Positions 23,704 through 34,387 of a stretch of 64,000 bases of DNA are shown here, piece after piece (the first letter of the stretch is position 1; every line of letters begins with the position of its first letter). Under the pieces are notes generated by a model. It had not been told where the DNA came from. It searched no databases and was given only the letters and a program-made list of their open reading frames with translations. The stretch comes from Polyporus tsugae (lineage: Eukaryota; Basidiomycota; Agaricomycetes; Polyporales; Polyporaceae). The stretch covers positions 1,371,501-1,435,500 of the forward strand of contig JAHRBS010000010.1 of the NCBI GenBank assembly GCA_024305745.1, written 5' to 3'. The position numbers were made by a program, and so were the translations under genes.

Positions 23704-26188
23704 TCACAGTGTCTTCTTTGCCTGATCTGCCTGGTCCTCCTTGCGCTGATTACAATGCAGTTATCAGCGCGGCTTGTTCACGAACAACAAAATCTAACAA
23801 CACTTACTTGTTTCTTCGCTGCAACCACCCTCTCGTTGTACACCTGGAGGGAGTCAGTGCCGCCCGGAGTACATGGAATGGTATCGGAAGATAACATACC
23901 TGCAGTTGCTCAGATGAGAGCGCCTTGAACATTGTCTGGCAGTCGGTGTAAGATATGTCGGGATTTTCATCCATGCGATCACACATATGGAAACTCCTGC
24001 AAGTACGTACCAGCACAGTTAGTAGGTCATCAGAACGAGGGAGGATTGAAGACGCACTGTGCACTGATGGTATTAGCCTTGTACTTCGCACTTGCCTTCA
24101 CAGGCGTCGGGCCGCGACAACGGCTGGATTGTGGGCCTGGCACAGTGACAGCGGTGGTCGCACCATTGCCTGTAGGGGCTTGGGCAACAGGGCTTGAGCC
24201 GGTGGACGGGGTATTGGCGGCGGGTGTTTGCGTAGCTGACGTGGCTTCAAGATGAGGCTGGTGGTGTGCGGCCGGGGTCACGGTGGCCTCAACTGGCACA
24301 GCCGGAGACTGTCCAACTACGGGGGATGTTGCACCTGGCAAATCTGCCTGTTGAGTGCGACATTTCATCACAGGGCTGGCACAGGCTGCTGAGAAGAGAC
24401 TGGTGCAGGTGTACAAAGAGGGGACTCACAATGGTTTCGGAACAGGGATTTGAGGGAGATTGGGGGTGCGGACTGTGCTTGTGGCGGCATGAGAGTTCGC
24501 TGCGGACACACTTGGCATGTCGGGTCCAGACAGCATCTAACACAGGATGAAAATGGATGGGAAATGCCAGACAATGAAGGAAACGTGCTTACCTGTATGT
24601 TGTCACCGTCTACAGGGTCCGGGGTTGGCAATGCTGCCGCCTGGGTGGTGCAATGTTCAGGTTGCGCACCCACTATCTCTGGATGATTGGGCTCGGCCTC
24701 GGTGACTCCAGGGTGGTCGTGCACTTCTGATGGGGCCATTGCAGAGGTTGCTTGCTGGAGAGCTGGTATGAGGGTGGAGGGGGAGGGCTGTTGAGGAGGC
24801 AAGAGCACGGCTGGAGTCGGGAGCAATGATGTGGCAATGGGCGGAGAGAGGGCATTGTCATCAGGGGAGTTGATTCCAGTGAGCGGTGCGGGCGAGAGAG
24901 AGGGCAGCCGGTTTGACTGATGGTCGTCGAAAACATAGAGGTCAGCCTCGAGGAGAGGATGCAATGGGATGGGGATGGGAGCAGCAGAGGAAGCAGTAGG
25001 AATATTGTGGGAGGGGTCTTGAGCGGACTCGGATCTAGGCGCCTTCGCACGAGGAGCGTCTGACACGGGCGTCGACTCGATGCTGTCAGCGCGACGACGC
25101 TTGCCTGAGCTTGTTTCCTTTGTATCCTGCTTTTTGCGACCAAGGTGGGTTTGTGTGAAGTTCGAGTAGGCTGCAGTTAACAACTCGTTGATCTTCCACT
25201 GCCCACCCTCGCAGGTCACAAGGAATCGGAAGTGGTGACCGAGGACGGTGTGAATGTATATGTGGGCCTCGTGTCCGAGCTCGCGGGAGTGAGGTGTTGC
25301 CTGTCCACTCCATACAAGCGAGTGGAGGCAAGCAGTGAGTATGTCACGTATTTGCCTAGTGACGTACCCATCAATAATGTTCCCATTATCATCCTCAACC
25401 CACACCTGTCCCACATTCTCATTGTTCTTGTGCTGTCCACCCTTCCGGCCGCGCTTCATTGCACGCCCATTATAGTCTTCCTTGGACCAATACTTGATAC
25501 CAGGTGGCCGGCTTCTGGGTGCGACGGGGTATTCAAGGCTGAGACCAAGCACGGTCTTTCCGGTGCACGGACAGCGTGTTTGTGGGGCGGGAGGGTTGCT
25601 CTCAGTAGTACCTTGTGCACCTGGGATTCCCAGGAGCATGGGGACTTTGGAAAGGACTTCGGCAAGGGCCTGTCTGTACAAGCAAGGTGCATACGTGTAA
25701 TGCAATCAATAGATGACAAAAGGCTTACTTCTGTCCTGCCAGTTGGCCCTCAAGTTGCTGGATTTGGCTGGCTAGGACATCATTCCAGTGGGTCGCTGCA
25801 ATGTATGCTGGATTTTGACTGCCCAGTAGCATCTCGGGTCCCGCTTGGGCGATACACGCGACCTGAGACCACTTGTGAACCATTTCATTGTCTGGCATGC
25901 AACAGCGGGGTACTGACATAGATTGTACCATCACCCAGACCTCCCTGGAACCCGGGGTCCACTATGCCAGCAAGCATTGGTGCGCTTGAATACATCGCTG
26001 TGGGTAAGAAAATTTATTACGGCCTGAAACTTGTAGAAATGCGACTGACAGGGGGCTTGCAAGGAACAGGCAAACTTACCTATACCATGTCCACCATACC
26101 GTGAGGCCAGGGGTGAGTTTTGTGTACCCATCGAGGGTGTTGTCCTCGCCATAGGATTTGTCGCAGGTGTGCCGAAGATGTTGTCCAT
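23704..26188 (-). CDS. Accessory protein of the Tnp2 element
   Basis: A multi-exon gene, start ATG 26186-26188 (MDNIFGTPATNP), stop TGA 23704-23706. The main exon (about 24420-25680) has QALAEVLSKVPMLLG, then a conserved-looking core: GIKYWSKEDYNGRAMKRGRKGG, VWVEDDNGNIIDGYVTRQIRDI, ARSLVWSGQ-like LHSLVWSGQATPHS, CEGGQWKINELL. A basic stretch (GKRRRADS) and a long Pro/Ser/Thr-rich region follow. The last exons join as MDENPDISYTDCQTMFKAL, SEQLQVYNERVVAAKKQ and RKEDQADQAKKTL, ending in a charged helix. I know no enzymatic domain in it. Elements of this class often carry a second gene beside the transposase; its role (DNA binding, silencing escape or capture) is unknown. Exon limits in the N-terminal third are approximate. 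Confidence 0.55.
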
Positions 26189-26225
26189 TACGAGGATATA
26201 GTTGAGTAGGGTTTAGGAGAGAGTA

Positions 26226-26236
26226 ATATATATAAA
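26226..26236 (-). promoter_or_regulatory. TATA box of the accessory gene
   Basis: TTTATATATAT on the minus strand lies about 40 bp upstream of the accessory-gene ATG, inside the 390-bp spacer between the two transposon genes. Confidence 0.5.
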
Positions 26237-26577
26237 GGAGTGAATGCGATAGGAATAGGAAGTGAGAGTGGTATAGATAGATTGAATTGTACGCTGGGAT
26301 ATGGGAGGAAGCGACAATGAGGCCAATTTTGAGATGTGCAGGTGAAACTTGTCCATATCGGGCAGGTGCAATATCGCTGTCCTCGGGCAGCGGTGTCACC
26401 GTACTAATGCTTCATGCCTACTATTCAGGTTATTCAGGCCTTATACAAGCTTGTACTTCGGACCAACTGATTCATGTTCGTAAAATCCATAGATATGAAT
26501 GATTACACTGCCAGGCACACAATAGCTACATAGTACGAGCTCGAAATCATATCAGGAAAACTGCCAGTGTACTATAT

Positions 26578-29500
26578 CTACCATGCTTCCTCAGAATCAG
26601 GCTTGCCACCCTCCTCATCTGGCTCGTCCATTTCCCCAAGGTGCCCAATATCTACCCCAAGTTTATCCACAGCAAAATATACAGTACTGTTCGTCTCCGA
26701 GGCATCTGGATGAGGCAGGTCTGAAGGAATCATGGCGACGCAAGCCTCAATAGACTTTACATCAATTACCGCGAGCACCTCCTGCTTGCAGCATGCCCAA
26801 AGGACTCCTGACGAGGCTCTGAGGAGCTCCTCATTTGGTAGCCCGTATTTCACTACCACAGCGAGAGCTCGAGTCTCGTTTCCAAGCCTGTAGGGGAAGT
26901 AGTATTGAACTTCCGCATATTCAAAATGCTCCGAGTCACTGTTGCCTGATGCCGCTGCCGTGTTTTGGCCATTGGGCAGATACTGCAAAAATAGTAGCTG
27001 TAAGTCGAGTCCTAGATTCTATTCCCCACACACCATAATGTTTGGCAGAGAACATACCTTCACATTACGAGCAACCCGGGTCATTTTATTGGCCACTTCT
27101 TTCCAGGCTAAACGGCAGATCTGGCTGTTAGGCAACCGAACTCGACCCCACTTCTGGATACAACATTCCATATCCTCCACCCAATATGAACATGCTCGTG
27201 CAGTCCCCACCAAGTCCTCGATGTAGCGCACAACCAAGATATCTTCCCGGTCGCCGGCACTCCTGGGATGGGCCTCTCGAGGATGAAGCAATGTGAAACC
27301 ATCACCAAGATCACGCTTCGGTGCCTGCAAAGGTCGGATGGGGTCCAGCTCAGGGAACATGACTTTGAGTACATTGTTTTGTGCACGACGTAATGCGCGC
27401 TGAGCAAGGTTTTCGAAAGGGAGAGATGGCTGTCTGATCTCGGAAGTAAGGTCCCCGATCATGCTCTCCATTGTGAATTGCGATGTGCTGATGAGGGGGC
27501 CGATTCGCGTCGTCTGCGTGGGTGTGTGGGAGAGGGAGTGCACACATTGTGGGGCAAAATGCATGCGTGAGATCTTCCGCTGGATGTAGAGTGTCTCGTA
27601 TTCAAAGATAAAGTTGGAGAGGAGTTTGTGAGAATGTTCACGTTGAGCAGCAGCCGATTTGCGCTGATATACGGTACGAGCACCAGCGACGAGCTTGCAG
27701 AAGTTCGACCAGTATTTGTCAGGAAGAACGCGGTAGAGTAGACCCGGGGCGAGACCATATATCCATGTTAGGAACTCCCAGCACTTGTAACCGCTCGACA
27801 TCTTCTCGGCAGGGTTACGAGGGGGGCGATCAAAGGACCCGGGAAGATACTGGCTCGCCTCGTCCACCTTGGCTCCATGCGATTCCCAGGCGGCGGTATC
27901 ACGCAGGCAGACCCAGTCCCAGGTCTGCGGATTGTCACCATTCTTTGTGTCGCATTCAATAGTTCTGCGCCAGAGACCCACAAGGAGATCCGTGAGGTTG
28001 AGACCAAACAGATGCATAATATCGCCAGGAAAGATGGTCGGGATGGGGGCAGTGTGGTTGGAATCTAATCCGGAAAAGATGCTTGGCTTGACGAGGCCCG
28101 TCTCGAGATGACGTGCCTTGTAGTTGTTCCGCGTCGGTGCACCGCGAAGATATAGGAGGTCTCTGGCATGGTCATCGGGGGAGGAATCAGGAATCTCGGA
28201 GGGCTCACAGTCATCATGGTCACAACCGCGCTCGGAGTACCCATCCGGCTTCAAGCACACGGAGTAGTAGTGTGAGCCTCCGGGCTTCTGACGACCCGGA
28301 CGTTTGCAGCGATGCCGGCACCCATGCTTTCCGTGGTGAGCAACATAGCCTGTTATGTCAGTGCTCCCGACGTGGTCGGCTTCGCCAAGCAACAGATAGA
28401 TAGATGCACGGAAAGGAGGTTGAGTAGGGTCTGATGCATCCCAGACCATGAAGCCCTCATGTTGGAGAGCGGCGACGTGTTGAAAACCAGGGTAGAGGAA
28501 GGATTCGATGCACTTGGGTTTGTTCGGGCCAGGCACGATCGCTCCTGGAAGGATATACTTCTTATTGTACCGTTTGTCCGGCGCGACATCGACAAGGACC
28601 CAGATGTAGATCCAACAGTTCAAGGCCTTGTGCTTGAACAACTGCGCGCCATCCATGGAGAAGATCACGCACACGTCGTCCTTCCCGATGCGACCCTTGT
28701 AGTAAGCATCCCAGAAGTCAGAACCCTCGTAGATATCCGCGATGTCGTCGAGCTTCCCCACGCTTTTCAGCAACCTCTCCAGGATCTCCTCCATCCTGCG
28801 CTCACGGTGACGCATGTTGTGTGCACCTTCTGGGGAACGGAAGTGCGATTGGATCTGGGGACCAAGAGGAAATGTCGCGAACTGTCAGAGAGGGGTTTTT
28901 GTTGCCGACTTGTAGCGATCGCAGGGGCTCGTACGATTCTTGCAGAAGGAGCATTTGACATCGTCCTCGAACGGACCCGTATATGCCATGCAGGAGTCTG
29001 GACATATGTCGTGCCACAGAGGTTTGACTCCGCTCAGCTCCGCGATGAGCTTTTGAAGGCCGTACAGGGAGGGGATCTCATCCTCCGGATGATGCTCGAG
29101 GATAGCCTCGCGGTGATTTGTGTAGATATTGTCCGCCCCTTTTGTGCCCGTCAGATACATCTTCAGAGCGAGCCGCTCATCTGGGGTCAAAACGGCCGGC
29201 GCGCGAAGAGGGTTCTGGAGACGACAGAGGGTCTCTTCGTCTAGTCGAGAGTCTTGAAGACAATGGTTGGCCCAGATGGCGTTCACGAACTTCTGGGCTG
29301 TGTCGATCTCGGAGATGCCGGTTGCTGGAAGTGGTTCCCGAATTGAATGAGTAGGTTGATCATTGTGTCCATTCTCGGTGGGGCTCGAGCCGGGACGAGA
29401 GGATCGCGGGGAAGCAGGAGGAGGGGAATCATGGGGCAGCGAAGCCCTGGCATGCCCTGTGTATGGAATCTCCCCATCCAGCGCTCTGTCTGGACCCTGG

Positions 29501-29985
29501 AATTCCTGGAAATCGAGAACGCGCCTGCAAGCGTCCTGTCCACACCACATGAATTAGTTAGTCCCTGCAAGCTACATGCTCGAACGTAGACACATGCTTA
29601 CTTGATTCTGCAAAGAAGCACCCACTGCCCCAGGCGACCCTGTACGTGTATCAGACATACGCATACGCCTGTGTGGCAGCCCATCATTGTGATTCCCTGA
29701 AGCTGAACCCGAAGCCGTGGCCTCATCCTGTTGCTCTCCTCGAGTTCTCTTCTGGCTCGGTTGCTGGTATGATGGATGTGGAGGACGGGAGAGACGACGT
29801 GCAATCTCATTCTCTCGCTCTTCCTCATGACGGATCCAAGTTGTTTTCGAGACGAACATCTGACCCTTTCCGATACAGGTCAGACATCTGCAGAACCACT
29901 TGTCTCCCAGCGGCTGCAGTAGAGGTGGTTGCGGAGAGAGTGGCCGCGATAGCTCTGAGGAAGGTCCAGCGGTGGGCTCGGGCAT
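26578..29985 (-). pseudogene. Tnp2 transposase with one in-frame stop
   Basis: Start ATG 29983-29985, stop 26578. The N-terminal exon has a possible zinc-binding segment (CRCLTCIGKG) and a basic Ser/Pro-rich linker. Exon 2 carries YTGHARAS, the helical AIWANHCLQD and the CPDSCMAYTGPF...CSFC block. The catalytic region follows: RHRERRMEEIL, CVIFSMDGAQLF, WIYIWVLVDV, KKYILPGAIVPGPNKPK, LYPGFQHVAALQHEGF, GYVAHHGKHGCRHRC, GGSHYYSV, GCDHDDCE, and FPGDIMHLFGLN, all typical of PF02992. Between CDRYKSATKTPL and QFATFPLGPQIQS the frame is interrupted by a single TGA at 28885-28887; relatives usually have Arg or Lys there, which suggests CGA to TGA. The last exon (26578 to about 26980) rejoins after RVARNVK as YLPNGQNT. 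Apart from this stop the gene looks complete. Confidence 0.8.
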
Positions 29986-30311
29986 ATTCCTAACACACCA
30001 TTAGTTACACTCATAAAATGGGCAGAATTATTGTACATCTGTTTGTGTTGTCAGGAATTGTAAGGCCAAACTAAGCCTAGAACCTCAGTACACCGTGGTC
30101 ATGACAGGAAGACTCGGAGAAAGTGGGAGAGTGGACGGGAGAGCAGAAAAATAGCCACAGCACGATAGCAGTTGCAAAGGACAGGTACACAGCACAATGA
30201 CATGTATTGGACGCAGGTACGGACAACGACTATCTATCTCTATCGAATCCGGGCATTCTCGAAGACGAGGAGCTCAGACGAAGGTTGTGGTAGGGGCAGT
30301 TGCCTGCATTA

Positions 30312-30337
30312 CAGCAAAGAGCGAATTGATACGGAAA
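30312..30337 (+). repeat. Left terminal inverted repeat
   Basis: Starts CAGCAAAGAGCGAATTGATA and ends CGGAAA; identical over 26 bp to the reverse complement of the right end. Confidence 0.95.
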
Positions 30338-30392
30338 CGCAAAACGCAAAATGCAGGGCGCTTGTTGAAGCGCGCGTGTGTGTGCCGCCGCG

Positions 30393-31508
30393 ATGCCTCG
30401 CGCTCCATGTACTGTCACTGTGAAATATCCTCCCTGCTTCATGCCTCGACGCTCTGTCTCTCGCGACATCAAGGATCGTATCTCTGTGCTATGCTTCGAG
30501 CAGGGACACTCTGTGGAGGAGATATGTTCAGTACTGGGCATCAAGAAGAGCCTCGTCTACGCTACCCTCGAATATCACCGCAAATACGGGGTTTCGTACA
30601 ATCCCCTCGCGCGCAAGCCTGGTAGACATCGCCGCGTGTCTGGAATCATCATCCCTCACATCCGAGCTCTCCTCGAAGAACGACCGACCATCTATGCTGA
30701 CGAGATCCAGGAGTACCTGGAGAAAGAGTTCCTCCTTCACATATCCATCCGCACCGTTCTTCGCACCCTCCGAGCTATGCATTGGTCCTCAAAGGTCGTC
30801 ACCAAGATTGCCAAGGAGAGGAATGATGAAGTATGGGCAGAATTTGTGGCTTACATGGCCCAACTAGTCACTGACCCCGCTCAGCTCATGTTCGGAGATG
30901 AGAGTGCGGTGGACGCACGCACATCAACTCGTTGTCGAGGCTGGGCTCCCATTGGGATGCGCTGCATACAACGGGCTTGCTTTGTGCGCGGAAAGCGGTA
31001 CTCCCTCCTCCCAATCCTGACGCTGGATGGACTTATCACTTGGAAGATCTTCGAGGGGTCAGTAACTTCAGATATGTTTGTTGATTTCCTCCGCGAGTTT
31101 GTGGTATGTTGTGACAACACATGATCCCCTTGTCCTATTCATTGACTACTGGACAGATACCATATACATTGCCCTATCCAGGTCCTAGGAGCATACTTGT
31201 GCTGGACAATTGCAACATTCATCACTCGGAAGCTGTCCGTGAGCTTGTCGAAGACCAGGCTTGTGAGTACTAACGTATGATACTCGTCGCCATCACAATG
31301 ACAGTATTTTTCAGGGTGCAAGCTTGTATTCTTGCCTCCATACTCACCCGACTTCAATCTGATCGAGATGGCTTTCGCGAAAGTCAAATCAGTGCTCAGA
31401 CGTCGTTGGAACGGAGAACCACATGGTGTGTCGGACATTAGCGATGCATGCCACACTATCACCCCGGAGGATGCTGCAGGGTACTTCAGGGCTTCAGGTT
31501 ACATGTAG
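30393..31508 (+). CDS. Tc1/mariner (IS630-type) transposase
   Basis: Three exons with two GT-AG introns. The first in-frame ATG is 30393 (MPRAPCTV); a second at 30441 (MPRRSVSRDIKDRI) is where similarity begins and may be the true start. Stop TAG is 31506-31508. The N-terminal part holds two helix-turn-helix units: DIKDRISVLCFEQGHSVEEI with KKSLVYATLEYHRKYG, then RALLEERPTIYADEIQEYL and ISIRTVLRTLRAM. The catalytic triad is read from LMFGDESAVD (first Asp), ILVLDNCNIHHSE (second Asp) and LPPYSPDFNLIEM (Glu). By my splice the second Asp and the Glu are 35 residues apart, near the usual 34. The intact active site, splice sites and element ends together argue for function. Confidence 0.88.
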
Positions 31509-31677
31509 GGAGTGTTGTATTGTACAAGAAACGAGCCAAAAAAGAGGCTGTCTGCGTTTGCGTTCAAGGCCGCGCGCCGCGCGAGTTAGGCGCACGGGCG
31601 GGCAAGTATCGCGCGTCATCGCGGGCGGGCTTGCGACTCAGGCGCCTTCATGAGCGCCGAGGAAATCAAAAATCAGC

Positions 31678-31703
31678 TTTCCGTATCAATTCGCTCTTTG
31701 CTG
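31678..31703 (-). repeat. Right terminal inverted repeat
   Basis: Reads TTTCCGTATCAATTCGCTCT then TTGCTG on the plus strand, the exact inverse of the left end. Confidence 0.95.
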
Positions 31704-31705
31704 TA

Positions 31706-32090
31706 AGCGCCAGACTCTCCATTATTCCTACGGTTCTCGCCGGAATCTTAGCGCCTAAGCTCTTTTCTCCAGGATTCCCCAGCGTTCTCGAGGGCGTTTT
31801 CACTGGGAGTCACCTTTCCCTTCGGGTAAAGACTAATGATCACGCCGAGCCTCGTGATAGGTCGCGATCACGCGATCGCACTGGCATGCACACGCTGGAA
31901 AGTTCATGGACTCTGTGTGCGTATCGAAATTCTGGAGCAGTTGCACGTTATTCTGCTGCTGATGACATTCCATCTTGACATGCAAAGGAAAACTTAACAA
32001 ACGAAAGCGACTATATGTTAGCAGGTAGCCATCTTCAAGTCAAAGGTAGAGACAGATAGTACCCTCCCAATACCGCTAGAGGCTAGCGCA
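31706..32090. other. Spacer between mariner element and MYND copy C
   Basis: About 385 bp. The open frame crossing 31448-31978 bridges the transposon end and cannot be a native gene. A palindrome-rich piece (GATCACGCGATCGC near 31866) is seen but has no assigned role. Confidence 0.4.
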
Positions 32091-33691
32091 TTAGAATGGC
32101 ACACGATCGTCATCACTACACTCGTCACTAGAAGTGTCGGAGTCGTAGCCATAGAACTCGATATCGTAGGGGTAATCCATCAACACGTCCTCGACTCGAG
32201 AGATGAGTTTGTTCGCAGGAACGATTCGCTCCTTGGTTAACCCGTAGCGTTCGTAAACGAAGTGGCAATCTGTACGACAGTCAGTCTAGGAAACCGACAG
32301 CAAGATAAAGACAAACAGACACGCACGGAGCTTGTGGGTTGGCCAGTGGGCCTTCTGGCACTCGCGGCCGCAATATATCTTACTGTGGCATTTGCCACAC
32401 TGCTCGAACTCGTAGATGAACGTCTCGCGGTTGGAGCATCCTTCTCTGGAACACTGCGCGAGCAGCGTGTCGATGTTTTCTGAGTCAGCCTTAGACCATG
32501 CCCACACATCTGGGGCTCTCCAGAGATCCTGTGCTAGCCAGAGGTAGTCTCGTGCTTCTTCGACGCCGCCTGGTGAGGCAGGTCCAGTCCATGGCCCGCC
32601 TACATACACCGATGTTCGGTAATTAGCCAAAAGGGCAGCCAAACGGTGAAATAACCACTCACGGGGCTTCGGGGACCCTCCGAGAATCCGTTCCGTCACT
32701 TTGGGACTCGCACGAGTGCCTATCCTGAGACATTGCCTCGTTAGCTCGCAGTCCCCCCATAGATGAAACGCGGCCAAAGCTGCAGTAAGCAAATGCTCTC
32801 CAGGCCCCACCGGCGCAAACCAAGACTTTGATTCATAGATCTGGAGGACGTCCGAGGGTAATGGTTCGTTGGTCGGATCTTGGAATGCGCAGCCGCCACG
32901 AATAGGAACGCCACCCCCGCTGCAAGTTATCCAAGAAAGGGAGAAGGAAAGAGCGTCCTTGACCCGCCCGGCATGTAAGAGTATAGTGCCTAAGGAAAGC
33001 CGTATGCCCATATTGTCGTTTGGATTGATACGGAGGATCTCGATGGACAATGCCCTAGTTCAGAAATGTGGTTCAGTATAGGCCAGTCGATCATATGGCC
33101 AAGGCGACTCACGCGGCTCGTTCGAAGTCCCCCATTTGGAGCGCCACTTGAATAACGGCCGCCAGAACACGCATCCACGGACGGGCTTCCAACATGCCCC
33201 ACATTTGGCCACCTGTTCTGTAATCCAGGTCCGCTGCAAACCGGTCAGGTCCAACATCCTTGTTAGCGTGAGCGCGGGCTGGTGGTTGTATAGCGAACGA
33301 ACGTCAGTGGCTCAGCTCAGGCTGACACCAAGAACACGCGTATGAAGCCATACCTGCAACCTCAGCTTCTTCAAGTAGACCCATCTTCATATCTAGGTAT
33401 GGCAAGCGTAGTAAAGCCACCGTTTTCACGTTGTCGACGTTCTCGGGGTCTTGCAACGCATTGCGGAGGAATGGAAGAGATTGTTCGTACTGCGCGCGTC
33501 GGATGAGCCTGCGAGCTTCGACGACATTTCAAGCGGTTGAGTAAGGTGTGAGGTTTTCTGATAGTGGTCAAGAAAGAAGTGCCATACTTTCTCTTGGCTT
33601 CACTGTGGATGGCTTGTTGTTCGGGCGTCCGCCAGTTATCAAGATCGTGCCAGACAGTGTGGACAGGCGCGACGGCGTCGAGTGCAGACAT
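32091..33691 (-). CDS. Helical-repeat MYND protein, copy C
   Basis: The most divergent of the three paralogues. Start ATG 33689-33691 (MSALDAVAPVHTVWHDL), stop TAA 32091-32093. After the first intron come KARRLIRRAQYEQSLPFLRNAL, LLEEAEVA, then MWGMLEARPWMRVLAAVIQVAL, EILRINPNDNMGIRLSLGTILLHAG, DALSFSLSWI and ALAAFHLWGDCELTRQCL. The hinge ARDYLWLAQDLWRAPDVWAW precedes an intact MYND finger: CSREGCSNRE, FEQCGKCHSKIYCGRECQKAHWPTHKL, then DCHFVYERYG in the last exon. The tail is acidic (YDSDTSSDECSDDDRVPF). About 450 residues. A TATA-like TTTATAAA lies 90 bp upstream. Function unknown, as for copies A and B. Confidence 0.75.
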
Positions 33692-34387
33692 CAAAGAGAC
33701 GACAGAGTTGCGTGAAGTGCGCAGAAGACGAGCGCGTTGGTGAAAAGAGTCGGTGGAGAAGGTGTTTTACGGTAAGCTGCTTTATAAAGGGCAATCCGAC
33801 GGTCTAAATAGGTAGGCGCCTGTGGTATCTTTCTTGTGACCATCCGGTTTGGCTTCATCCCAGGACAGTCGTAACGAACTTGGCAGTCCGCTGCATCTTT
33901 TCTCAGCGCTCAGCCCTGTTGTACACATGTGCTCAACAACGATGAACGTACTTCTAATTTGCTTCTGGACGTGCGGATCTTGGTCTGACATGACACCCTG
34001 CAATGTTTAAATTCTATTAGCGCTTCGTCAAGTATCCACATCTTCTGCTATAACCTGAGATACCCGCGAGCTCGCTCAATTGGCTAGCTGGAGTGCATGT
34101 GTTGTGAGGAAGGCGCGTCGTGTGATGTGCAATGCAAACTTGCGGCAGCGGCTCGGGTGACGCGCCTGTGGCACGGCGTTACAGGACGCGGTCGTCACGG
34201 GCTGTTCTCCGCCAATGGCTCGACGGAACGGGGGTGGCACGTGGAAGGCATGTCACGGGCGGGTCACGGAGGAGTCTCTGAAAGTTTCAGCCGTTGTGAC
34301 GCAGCCACCTGCCGCTACCGTCCAGTGGTCCACCTCCCTCGCGTACTTATTCTCCAACCCCTTTCTTCCCTCCCAACAATTCTCAGC
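33692..34387. other. Divergent promoter region, MYND copy C / Pab2
   Basis: About 700 bp between the two starts. It contains the TATA-like site at 33781 and, near the Pab2 start, a CT-rich tract (CCCCTTTCTTCCCTCCC) that may be its core promoter. Confidence 0.45.
33781..33788 (-). promoter_or_regulatory. TATA box of MYND copy C
   Basis: TTTATAAA, the same on both strands, 90 bp upstream of the copy C start codon. Confidence 0.5.

Larger units (their letters stand above)
23650..30130 (-). mobile_element. Tnp2-family (CACTA-like) DNA transposon, ends not located
   Basis: Two genes in the same direction, an accessory protein (23704-26188) and the Tnp2 transposase (26578-29985), form one element. 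The stated limits are only the coding span plus about 100 bp: I searched both flanks by eye for CACT.../...AGTG ends and longer inverted repeats and found none I trust. The Tc1/mariner element begins 325 bp beyond the transposase start and could be nested in the outer flank of this element. The transposase carries one in-frame stop, so this copy is probably no longer autonomous. Confidence 0.6.
30310..31705 (+). mobile_element. Complete Tc1/mariner-type transposon with TA duplication
   Basis: The element is 1392 bp (30312-31703), flanked on both sides by TA (30310-30311 and 31704-31705), the expected target-site duplication. Its ends are perfect 26-bp inverted repeats and it encodes one uninterrupted transposase on the plus strand. 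Nothing in it looks broken, so it is either recently inserted or still mobile. It lies between the Tnp2 element and MYND copy C. Confidence 0.92.

Noticed and set aside
23400..30310. CACTA-type ends or long inverted repeats for the Tnp2 element
   Set aside because: Candidate AGTG words near 30122 and 30130 have no CACT partner with extended similarity on the left; I could not support any boundary.
31448..31978. 176-codon frame near the mariner right end
   Set aside because: It crosses the transposon boundary at 31705, so it joins unrelated DNA.
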